Positions 4,108 through 10,425 of a stretch of 10,425 nt of DNA are shown here, in pieces (the stretch's first letter is position 1; each line of letters starts with the position of its first letter). Under the pieces are notes generated by a model, which was not told where the DNA came from, did no database searches, and worked only from the letters and a program-made list of their open reading frames with translations. The DNA is taken from the NCBI GenBank assembly GCA_041581055.1, contig JBFGCT010000145.1, forward strand, positions 1 through 10,425. The letters are read 5' to 3'. Source of the stretch: JBFGCT01 sp041581055 (GTDB taxonomy: Bacteria; Actinomycetota; Acidimicrobiia; Acidimicrobiales; Ilumatobacteraceae). The translations under genes and the position numbers were made by a program.

Positions 4108-6939
4108 TCAGTCCGGGAGGCGGTAGGCCTTCGCCGCCGGCTTGAGCGGGCGGGCGTACCAGAGCGGGCGGCGCAGACCGTCGACGCCGTTCGCGCCGGC
4201 CGGCCGGGTCTTGGACAACCAGTCGAGGTAGGCCTCGCGCGACTTGTCGGTGTCGACGACCACGTCGCCGTAGTTGTCGTCGGACGACGCCGGCGTGACC
4301 CGGACCCGTTGATGCCAGCACTGCATGCCCGAGATCGGGTCGGGCTGGACACAGAACGTCGCGTTCTGGTGGACGCCGGTGTCGTTCCACCAGATCCGCC
4401 CGCTGTCGGGGTCGTCGGACTCGAACGGCTGGGCGCCGTGTTCGCGCGACAGCTTCCAGTTCGAGCCGTCGTGGGTGATCGAGGCCTTGCCCGAGCTCCA
4501 GTTGCGGGCCTTGTCCTCCTCCAGCCGCCAGCGACCCATGTGGTGCGACGCGGCGACCACGCCGGGCCGGATGCCCTGGGTGCGCCAGGCGCTGATCACG
4601 AAGTGCCCGATGCGCGTCGACACGCGGACCAACCCGCCCTCCTCGATGCCGAGCTGCTCGGCGTCGTCGGGGTGGATCCACAGCGGATGACGGTGGCTGA
4701 TCTCGTTCAGCCACTTCGAGTTCGCCGAGCGGGTGTGGATCAGCGTCGGGATGCGGAACGTGGGGAGCAGGATCCGCTCGTCGCCGGCCAGGTCGAGGTC
4801 CTCCCAGTGCACGTGCGAGGGGATCCACTTCGGCGTCGCGTACTCCGGCCAGCCCCACTCGGCCAGCGTGGTCGAGAACAACTCGAGCTTCTTCGACGGC
4901 GTCGGGAACCCCTCCTTCGCCGCGCCGTCGATGTCGACCGCCGGCGACCCATCCCCGAGCGGGGCGAGCGTCAGGTCGTCGAGATCGTCGAGCGCGCCCG
5001 ACCACGTCCCCGGCGTGCCCGGCGACCGGTAGACCCCGTCGGCGCCCTTGACACATCCCGCCAGCGCGTCGGGGCCGATGTCGCGCTCGTACGGCTCGTA
5101 CGGGTCGGTGGGCACGGCGAACGCGGCGCGGTCGCGCATGAACTCGAGCGGGGTCTGACCCTTCGCGTCGGCGGCGTCGGCCAGCCCCGGGACGCTCTCG
5201 GCGAACATCCGCCCGTAGTACTCGTCGATCGTCACCGGCTTGCCGGGGTGCTCGTCGCTCTCGAACCACTGGCGGATGCCGAGCGCGCCGTCGGGGTCGA
5301 TGCGCCATGACAGGTCGATCCAGAACTCGTTCTCCTCCCACACCTCGCCCGGGTTGAAGTCGTAGCCGCGGGCGCCGGGTGGGGTCGGCGTGCCCCGCTG
5401 GATCTCGGCGTGGCGGCGGAAGACGTTCTGCCGGAACCCGATCCAGCGGCCGGCGTGGGTCTCGTAGCTGTGGATGTCGTGGCGTTCGGCGGCGACGCCC
5501 ATCGGGAGGACGTAGTCGGCGAACCACGACGTCTCCGACCACGTGGGGGTCAGCGCGACATGGCACCGCACCTTGTCCTCGTCGGTCAGCGCCTCCATCC
5601 AGGTGAACCCGTCGGGGTTGGTCCAGATCGGGTTGTAGACGCGCGAGAAGTAGACCTCGAGGCTGCCTCGCCCCTCCTTCAGGAAGTGCGGGAGGAGGAT
5701 CGACATCTCGTGGTACGAGAGCGGGTACTCCTGCGGCCACTCCAGTTCGTTCCACCGGGTGTTGCCGGGCGCGCCGATCGGCGGCTTGGGGGCGAACTTG
5801 TTCATGCCGTTGCCGGCGGTGCCGCCCTTGGTCGCCACCGAGCCGGTGAGCACGTTGAGGAAGAACAGGCAGCGCGCCACTTGCCAACCTCCGAGGTTGC
5901 CCGCGCCGGCGGCCCGCCAGTTGTGCGACGCGAACTTGGTCGGGTGGGCGCCGATCAGCTCGGCGATCTCGCGGATCGTCGCCGCCTCGACCCCCGTCTT
6001 CTGCTCGGCCGACTCGGGCGTGTACTCGGCGTACTCCTCGAGCAGCGCGGTGCGCGTCGACGCCCACTCGACCGGGAGGTCCGGGCGGGTCGCCCGCAGA
6101 TACGTCTCCCAGTTGGTCCAGCGCCGGACGAACGCCTCGTTCCAGGCGCCGCTCTCGACGAGCAGGCGGGCGATCGCCAGCAGCAGATAGGCCTCGGTCC
6201 CCGGCCACGTCGGGAGCCAGTGGTCGGCCTTGCTGCCGGTGTTGGAGAGCCGCGGGTCGACGCAGATGATCTTGGCGCCGCGCTGCTGCGCCTCGATGAT
6301 CCGCTGGGCGTGCGGGTTGAAGTAGTGGCCCGACTCGAGGTGCGCCGAGATCAGGAAGATCACCTCGGCGTTGGCGAAGTCCGACGACGGGCGGTCGTGG
6401 CCCATCCACGACTGGTAGCCGATGCGGGCGTTGGACGAGCAGATGTTGGTGTGGCTGTTGTGCCCGTCGACGCCCCACGCCTTGAGGACCCGGTCGGTGT
6501 AGCCGTCCTCGCCGGGCCGGCCGACGTGGTACATGATCTCGTTGTGCCGGTCCTCGACGATCGCGGTGCGGATCCGGGCGCCGACCTCGTCGAGCGCCTG
6601 GTTCCAGGTGATCCGCTCCCACTGGCCACCGCCGCGCTCGCCGACCCGCTTCATCGGGTACAGGATGCGCTCGGGGTCGTAGACCTGGTTCAGGGTCGCC
6701 GGGCCCTTGGCGCAGTTGCGGCCGCGGCTGCCCGGGTGCTCGGGGTTGCCCTCGATCTTGGCGATCTCGCCCGTCTTGTTGTCGAAGTAGGCGACGAGGC
6801 CACAGCCGGCCTCGCAGTTGAAGCACGTCGTCGGGACCAGCGTGTAGCTGCGCTCGACCTTGTCGGGCCACGCCTTGGCGTCGAGCTCGGTCCAGTCGTG
6901 CCACCTCTCGTGGGGCGGGTACTTGTGCAGGTCGGTCAT
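4108..6939 (-). CDS. soeA: Cytoplasmic molybdopterin oxidoreductase, probable sulfite dehydrogenase catalytic subunit (SoeA-like)
   Basis: A 943-residue DMSO-reductase superfamily enzyme. Seen: an N-terminal [4Fe-4S] motif Cys39-x2-Cys42-x3-Cys46-x29-Cys76 (CFNCEAGC ... NCAKG), then the molybdopterin oxidoreductase core. HTNICSSNARIGY (163-175) contains Cys167, the expected Mo ligand. A C-terminal dinucleotide-binding domain (about 770-900) includes HPDDAEQLGI and GVVAASHHMGRW. No twin-arginine signal is present (it starts MTDLHKYPPHERW), so it should act in the cytoplasm, as SoeA does and unlike periplasmic PhsA/PsrA or NapA. It follows the ferredoxin-NrfD gene by 27 bases and a persulfide dioxygenase gene before that, which favours sulfite-to-sulfate oxidation with electrons passed to the membrane partner. 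Automated labels might be formate dehydrogenase or nitrate reductase. The general class is certain, the substrate is inferred. It converges with the selenoprotein gene, 19 bases apart. Confidence 0.72.
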   Translation of the reverse strand: MTDLHKYPPHERWHDWTELDAKAWPDKVERSYTLVPTTCFNCEAGCGLVAYFDNKTGEIAKIEGNPEHPGSRGRNCAKGPATLNQVYDPERILYPMKRVGERGGGQWERITWNQALDEVGARIRTAIVEDRHNEIMYHVGRPGEDGYTDRVLKAWGVDGHNSHTNICSSNARIGYQSWMGHDRPSSDFANAEVIFLISAHLESGHYFNPHAQRIIEAQQRGAKIICVDPRLSNTGSKADHWLPTWPGTEAYLLLAIARLLVESGAWNEAFVRRWTNWETYLRATRPDLPVEWASTRTALLEEYAEYTPESAEQKTGVEAATIREIAELIGAHPTKFASHNWRAAGAGNLGGWQVARCLFFLNVLTGSVATKGGTAGNGMNKFAPKPPIGAPGNTRWNELEWPQEYPLSYHEMSILLPHFLKEGRGSLEVYFSRVYNPIWTNPDGFTWMEALTDEDKVRCHVALTPTWSETSWFADYVLPMGVAAERHDIHSYETHAGRWIGFRQNVFRRHAEIQRGTPTPPGARGYDFNPGEVWEENEFWIDLSWRIDPDGALGIRQWFESDEHPGKPVTIDEYYGRMFAESVPGLADAADAKGQTPLEFMRDRAAFAVPTDPYEPYERDIGPDALAGCVKGADGVYRSPGTPGTWSGALDDLDDLTLAPLGDGSPAVDIDGAAKEGFPTPSKKLELFSTTLAEWGWPEYATPKWIPSHVHWEDLDLAGDERILLPTFRIPTLIHTRSANSKWLNEISHRHPLWIHPDDAEQLGIEEGGLVRVSTRIGHFVISAWRTQGIRPGVVAASHHMGRWRLEEDKARNWSSGKASITHDGSNWKLSREHGAQPFESDDPDSGRIWWNDTGVHQNATFCVQPDPISGMQCWHQRVRVTPASSDDNYGDVVVDTDKSREAYLDWLSKTRPAGANGVDGLRRPLWYARPLKPAAKAYRLPD

Positions 6940-6966
6940 CGAGCTCTCATTTCTGCGGCCGGGCGG

Positions 6967-8481
6967 TCAGGACAGCGGCACGGACTGGCCGGCGCGGACG
7001 AAGGCGGTCTCGGACAGGAACATCCCGGCCAACGCGCTGAGTCCGGCGACCGCGGCGAGGCCCGGCGACGAGACGTCGCCGGCGAGGGCGAGGATCACAC
7101 AGGTGGCCGGGACGACGACGCCGAGCGCCCCGCCGGCGCGGAACCAGGCGGCGTGCTCGCCCTGGGTCATCGCGTGGACGGCCTGCTCGACGTGGCGACT
7201 GCCGTGCGCGCCCATCTCGACGACGGTCAGGAAGGCGATCGCCCCCACGCCGCCGAGCAGCACCCACCACACCGCCTCTTGCGACGGAACGGCCATGAAC
7301 ACGTCGGCGATCGCGTACGCCGAGGCGCCGGCGACCGCCGCCCGCGCCAGGAGGAGCGGCAGCAACAGCGGCGTCTGCCAGAGATCACGGCCCTCGCACT
7401 GGGCGAACAGGAACGCGGTGTAGCCCGCCGTCGCCGCGCCGAGCAGCGCGACAGGGATGGCGAGCACCTCGAGCAGCCCGCCGGCGTCGGCGACCCCGCC
7501 GACGAACCAGATCGCGCTCACGAGCGCGAACGAGCCGAGCACGTACGCGCCCTTGACCAGCCACGACGACCAGTTCGAGCGGGTGAGCAGAAAGATGAAC
7601 CGTCCCGGCTGCTTGAGGTCGCCGACGAGCAGGACGCCGGTCGCGGCGAGGAACACCCCGGCGACGACGGCGGGCATGACGCCGACCGCCGCCTGGTCGT
7701 CGGCGTGCCCGAGCAGGACGAGCAGCGCGGCCACCATCATCACGCCGCCGGCGATCGCCTTGGTCACCAAGTAGCCGGACACCATCCGGTCCCACGTTCG
7801 CTTGTGCGGCGTGGTGTAGGCCGTCCTGGCGACGACGCCGAGGTCGGAGACCGGCGGGGTCGGGTGGTTGGGCGTCGTGTCGGCCCAGATCAGCCCGTCG
7901 TTGGCGATCGCCGTCCTCGTCGGGTCGAGCGACGCCTGGTCGGCGCCCTTGTAGAACACCTTTGGCTTCGTGTTCTGCTCGGGGGCGCGCACGGCGACGT
8001 CCTCCCGGCCGATGATCTTGCCGACCGGATCGAGCGGGTCGTCGAGGTCGACGACCTTGATCGCCTCGGTCGGGCACACGACGACGCACGACGGCTCGAG
8101 CCCGACCTCGACGCGGTGGTTGCAGAAGTTGCACTTGTTGGCGGTGTTCGTCTCCGGGTTGATGTACAGGGCGTCGTACGGGCAGGCGTTCATGCACGCC
8201 TTGCACCCGATGCAGTTGTCGTCCTGGAAGTCGACGACGCCGTTGTCGGCGCGGAACAGCGCCGAGGTCGGGCAGATCGTCATGCAGGGCGCGTCGTCAC
8301 ATTGGTTGCAGCGCATCACCGAGAAGTGCCGGCTGACGTTGGGGAACGAGCCGGTCTCGATGTACTTCACCCACGTCCGGTTGACGCCGAGCGGCACGTC
8401 GTGCTCGCTCTTGCACGCCACCGTGCAGGCGTGGCAGCCGATGCACGAGTCGCTGTCGAGCAGGAAACCGAGTCGCGTCAT
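6967..8481 (-). CDS. Fused four-cluster ferredoxin and NrfD-type membrane anchor (SoeB-SoeC-like)
   Basis: One 504-residue chain combines the electron-transfer and membrane subunits of a Mo enzyme complex. Residues 1-190: four Cys groups, C13-C16-C19-C23, C58-C61-C66-C70, C90-C93-C96-C100 and C117-C120-C132-C136, as in DmsB/PsrB/SoeB, enough for four [4Fe-4S] clusters. A typical SoeB-like segment GREDVAVRAPEQNTKPKVFY (about 159-178) follows. Residues about 240-500: eight hydrophobic helices and the NrfD-type stretch DLKQPGRFIFLLTRSNW between helices 2 and 3. There is no signal peptide or Tat motif, so the cluster domain faces the cytoplasm with the SoeA-like subunit. Likely job: carry electrons from the Mo site to the quinone pool. 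The start ATG has AAGGAA nine to ten bases upstream. It lies 25 bases after the dioxygenase gene and 27 before soeA. The fusion is uncommon; SoeB and SoeC are separate proteins in Allochromatium. Confidence 0.83.
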   Translation of the reverse strand: MTRLGFLLDSDSCIGCHACTVACKSEHDVPLGVNRTWVKYIETGSFPNVSRHFSVMRCNQCDDAPCMTICPTSALFRADNGVVDFQDDNCIGCKACMNACPYDALYINPETNTANKCNFCNHRVEVGLEPSCVVVCPTEAIKVVDLDDPLDPVGKIIGREDVAVRAPEQNTKPKVFYKGADQASLDPTRTAIANDGLIWADTTPNHPTPPVSDLGVVARTAYTTPHKRTWDRMVSGYLVTKAIAGGVMMVAALLVLLGHADDQAAVGVMPAVVAGVFLAATGVLLVGDLKQPGRFIFLLTRSNWSSWLVKGAYVLGSFALVSAIWFVGGVADAGGLLEVLAIPVALLGAATAGYTAFLFAQCEGRDLWQTPLLLPLLLARAAVAGASAYAIADVFMAVPSQEAVWWVLLGGVGAIAFLTVVEMGAHGSRHVEQAVHAMTQGEHAAWFRAGGALGVVVPATCVILALAGDVSSPGLAAVAGLSALAGMFLSETAFVRAGQSVPLS

Positions 8482-8506
8482 GCGTTCCTTTCGCCGGTCG
8501 CGTTCA

Positions 8507-9889
8507 TCAGCGGGTCGTCACGGCCTGGGCGGCCGACCAGGCGCCGTAGCCACCGAGCAGGTCGGAGACCTCGGCGAAACCCGCCGCGCGCATCCGGCTC
8601 GCGGCGATCGACGACCGATAGCCGCCGGCACAGTACACAACCGTCGGCCTCGACGCGTCGAGGCTGGCCAGGCGCTCGTTGAGCTTGGTCAGCGGGATCT
8701 CGATCGCGCCGTCGATCACACCCTGCGCCAGCTCGCCCGGCTGGCGGACGTCGACGAGTTGGATGTCGCCGCCCGAGGCGAGCAGCGTGGCGAGCGCCTC
8801 GGTGTCGAGGCGCGCGCAGTGACCGACGTCGTCGGGGTTCGACTCGAACGTCAAGAGCGGGGCGTCGAGGTGGCCGAGGACGTGGTCGTAACCGATGCGG
8901 GCGAGGCGGACCTTCGCCTCGGTCTCCTGGCCCGGATCGGTGACGAGCACGATGCCGGCGCCGGGCTGGATCACACCGCCGGCGTACTCGGCGTAGCGCC
9001 CGGCGAGCCCGACGTTGATCGAGCCGAGGAGGTGGCCGACCGCGTACTCGTTGGGATCCCGCGTGTCGAGGACGACGACGCCGGTGCGCTGGAGGCGGAC
9101 GACGTCGTCGAGCTCGAGCGGGGGCGGTGGCGACTCGTCGAGGATCTCGTGCAGCTCCCGGTTGAGGTTGGCGTCGTAGGCGAAGTACGCCGGGGGCGCC
9201 GTCTGGCCCTCGGTGACCACGTCGACGAACGCCTCCTTGGTCATCGTCTGGACGGCGTAGTTCGAGGCCCGCTGATCGCCGATCGTCGAGGACGTCTCCG
9301 TCGACAGGTTCTTCCCGCAGGACGACCCGGCGCCGTGGCCGGGGAAGACGCGAACCGCGTCCGGCAGCGTCATCAGCTTTCCGTGGAGCGAGTCGAACAG
9401 GTCGGACGCCAGCTCCTCGCTGGTGACGCCGCGCGACGACAGCAGGTCGGGCCGGCCGACGTCGCCGATGAAGAGCGTGTCGCCGGTCAGCACGCCATAC
9501 GGCGTGTCGTCGCCGGCCCGCTCCCAGACCACGACGCTGATCGACTCGGGGGTGTGGCCCGGGGTGTGGCGGATCTCGAGCACGACCTCGCCCAGCTCGA
9601 TGCGCTCCCCGTCGCCGAGGGGGCGCGACTCGAACTCGGTCTCGGCGACCGAGCCGTAGCCGATCGCCGCGCCGGTCGCCTCGGCGAGCTCGAGATGACC
9701 GGACAGGAAGTCGGCGTGGAAGTGCGTCTCGATGACCAGCTCGATCGTCAGACCGTGCTCCGCGGCGGTTTCGAGGTACGGGCTGATGTCGCGGCGCGGG
9801 TCGACGACGACCGCCCGGCCCGTCCCCTCGTCGGCGATGACGTACGACGCCTGCGAGAGGCAGTCGAGATAGTGCTGTTCGAAGATCAC
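8507..9889 (-). CDS. CstB-type persulfide dioxygenase with pseudo-rhodanese and rhodanese domains
   Basis: A 460-residue protein that, by family, oxidises low-molecular-weight persulfides with O2 at a mononuclear iron and passes sulfane sulfur to give thiosulfate or sulfite; cytosolic. Seen: metallo-beta-lactamase domain (1-about 240) with LSQASYVI (11-18), THFHADFLSGH (55-65), RHTPGHTPESI (107-117), TGDTLFIGDVGRPDLL (135-150) and PGHGAGSSCGK (183-193). By homology to ETHE1, His56, His112 and Asp137 bind iron. Phe61 replaces the last His of HxHxDH, normal for this subfamily. Cys191 matches the MBL-domain Cys of S. aureus CstB. Residues about 255-345 form a rhodanese fold without an active-site Cys. 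Residues about 360-455 are a rhodanese with CAGGYRS, Cys420. The order is that of CstB. Start GTG 9887-9889 has AAGGGG eight bases upstream. First gene of the operon; makes the substrate for the SoeA-like enzyme. Confidence 0.88.
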   Translation of the reverse strand: MIFEQHYLDCLSQASYVIADEGTGRAVVVDPRRDISPYLETAAEHGLTIELVIETHFHADFLSGHLELAEATGAAIGYGSVAETEFESRPLGDGERIELGEVVLEIRHTPGHTPESISVVVWERAGDDTPYGVLTGDTLFIGDVGRPDLLSSRGVTSEELASDLFDSLHGKLMTLPDAVRVFPGHGAGSSCGKNLSTETSSTIGDQRASNYAVQTMTKEAFVDVVTEGQTAPPAYFAYDANLNRELHEILDESPPPPLELDDVVRLQRTGVVVLDTRDPNEYAVGHLLGSINVGLAGRYAEYAGGVIQPGAGIVLVTDPGQETEAKVRLARIGYDHVLGHLDAPLLTFESNPDDVGHCARLDTEALATLLASGGDIQLVDVRQPGELAQGVIDGAIEIPLTKLNERLASLDASRPTVVYCAGGYRSSIAASRMRAAGFAEVSDLLGGYGAWSAAQAVTTR

Positions 9890-9927
9890 GCGCGGCGCCC
9901 CTTGTCGTCCGGGTTGACGTCATCCAA

Positions 9928-9957
9928 ATAGTACGTACATTCGGAGTTATCCGTCAA
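9928..9957 (-). promoter_or_regulatory. Promoter of the persulfide oxidation operon
   Basis: Minus-strand TTGACG (plus 9952-9957), 18 bases, TACTAT (plus 9928-9933): the best sigma-70-like pair in the window, in a local AT-rich patch. Transcription would start near 9921, giving a leader of about 30 bases with the AAGGGG ribosome site at plus 9898-9903. It serves the dioxygenase, ferredoxin-NrfD and soeA-like genes. Confidence 0.65.
9931..9938. promoter_or_regulatory. GTACGTAC palindrome overlapping the operon -10 box; candidate operator
   Basis: A perfect 8-bp palindrome inside AATA-GTACGTAC-ATTC. It overlaps three bases of the -10 box, a position where a repressor would block transcription. 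Operons of this kind are often controlled by persulfide-sensing ArsR-type (SqrR/BigR) or CsoR-type (CstR) repressors, but no such gene is in the window. A second palindrome, TGACGTCA, lies at 9915-9922, near the predicted start of transcription. Confidence 0.4.
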
Positions 9958-9993
9958 GGCGGCGACGTGGGGTCGGGACGCCGGGCCGGGCGC

Positions 9994-10425
9994 TCAGCAG
10001 ACGCGTCGCACGTACGGGTACGGATTGACCGCCGCTCCGCCACCGGGGTGCACCTCGAAGTGCAGGTGGGGAACCCCGGCGTTGCCCGTCGATCCGACGT
10101 AGCCGATGACCTCGCCCTGCGACACGCCACGGCTGCCGCCGGCGTAGCTGCTGAGGTGGGCGTAGTAGTACTTGGTGCCGCTGTTCCCCGTCAGCCACGC
10201 CGCAAGGCCGCCGAGGCGGTTGCTCGAGAAGCGCACGGATCCCGACTCGACGGCGACCAGCGGGGTCCCGGTCGGCGAGATGAGGTCGACGCCCTGGTGC
10301 CGGCGACCACCCGAGCGCGGCGCGCCCCAGGTGTCGGAGTAGGCCCGCGAGCCGTTGACCGGGCAGACGATGTTCGAGCTGGGCGGTGGCGGTGGCGGTG
10401 GCGGGGGCGGGGGCGGAGGCGCCAC
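9994..10425 (-). CDS. M23 (LytM) family zinc metallopeptidase, C-terminal part
   Basis: The gene enters from the right edge; 143 codons are visible and the frame is open to the edge, so the true start lies outside. Seen: a poly-Pro linker of 13 residues, a short spacer with one Cys, then an M23 domain with Zn ligands His43 and Asp47 (HQGVDL), His90 (YYYAHL) and the HLHF pair His120/His122 (numbered from the window edge). All metal and catalytic positions are present, so it should be an active peptidoglycan endopeptidase rather than a degenerate LytM activator. It should act outside the membrane; the signal or anchor must be in the missing N-terminus. The last residue is Cys, which could pair with the Cys before the domain. 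It ends 104 bases before the persulfide operon start, same strand; no clear terminator in between. Confidence 0.9.
   Translation of the reverse strand: MAPPPPPPPPPPPPPSSNIVCPVNGSRAYSDTWGAPRSGGRRHQGVDLISPTGTPLVAVESGSVRFSSNRLGGLAAWLTGNSGTKYYYAHLSSYAGGSRGVSQGEVIGYVGSTGNAGVPHLHFEVHPGGGAAVNPYPYVRRVC

Noticed and set aside
3959..6904. Minus-strand open frame of 981 codons overlapping soeA in another frame
   Set aside because: Arg/Pro/Gly-rich shadow with no domain; the overlapping frame has the Fe-S and Mo-ligand motifs.
4108..6939. Selenocysteine in the Mo enzyme, or a formate dehydrogenase assignment
   Set aside because: The frame has no internal TGA and the Mo-ligand position holds Cys167. The neighbours (persulfide dioxygenase, NrfD anchor) fit sulfur chemistry better, though the substrate is not proven.
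6939..6951. Four-codon ATG...TGA mini-ORF overlapping the soeA start on the minus strand
   Set aside because: A chance ATG next to the start; no ribosome site and too short to argue for a regulatory leader peptide from one sequence.
5410..8682. Plus-strand open frame of 1090 codons antisense to soeA and the ferredoxin-NrfD gene
   Set aside because: It is a composition shadow: Arg/Gly/Val/Asp-rich with no family signature, lying opposite two genes with clear motifs in the other strand.

Overview
The window is high-GC DNA (codon third positions almost all G or C) with dense, short-spaced genes. It probably comes from an actinobacterium, and several products look more like deep-branching, Acidimicrobiia-type lineages than like mycobacteria or streptomycetes. 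Supporting signs are a MoaD-like carrier with the CysO tail, a DUF3263 plus LytR_C (VirR-like) pair, a stand-alone CIRCE-controlled groEL, and start codons that sit only a few bases after a TANNNT box, suggesting leaderless transcripts. The lineage is inferred; no rRNA is present.

Left part (1-2475). On the minus strand are the 5' end of groEL (1-227) with a CIRCE operator and promoter, and cysO (377-652), a sulfur-carrier protein ending in Gly-Gly. Divergent from cysO is a compact glycerate kinase (748-1758, plus). It meets a LytR_C membrane protein (1780-2475, minus) tail to tail over a hairpin. That protein's upstream partner is a DUF3263 protein (2472-2759, minus), and the two overlap as ATGA.

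Middle (2816-4088, plus). A uridine kinase with a Gly/Asp repeat tail overlaps by 8 bases the most interesting gene here: a peroxiredoxin-like protein (3528-4088) whose frame is interrupted by one TGA at 3663-3665. This TGA sits exactly where the first Cys of the family's CxxC active site should be, giving U-L-P-C. The frame continues intact for 140 more codons with family-typical sequence, and hairpins follow the TGA directly. I read it as a selenoprotein that a standard gene caller would split in two or truncate.

Right part (4108-9957, minus). A three-gene operon reads from a strong-looking promoter at 9928-9957: a CstB-type persulfide dioxygenase with two rhodanese-fold domains, a four-cluster ferredoxin fused to an NrfD-type membrane anchor, and a cytoplasmic molybdopterin oxidoreductase with a Cys Mo ligand. 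Together they could take protein or low-molecular-weight persulfides to thiosulfate or sulfite in the cytoplasm, then sulfite to sulfate with electrons fed to the quinone pool (SoeABC-like). The window closes with the C-terminal part of an M23 (LytM) peptidase behind a poly-Pro linker (9994-10425, minus).

No tRNA, rRNA, CRISPR array, insertion sequence or phage gene was seen. No gene-free stretch exceeds 150 bases.
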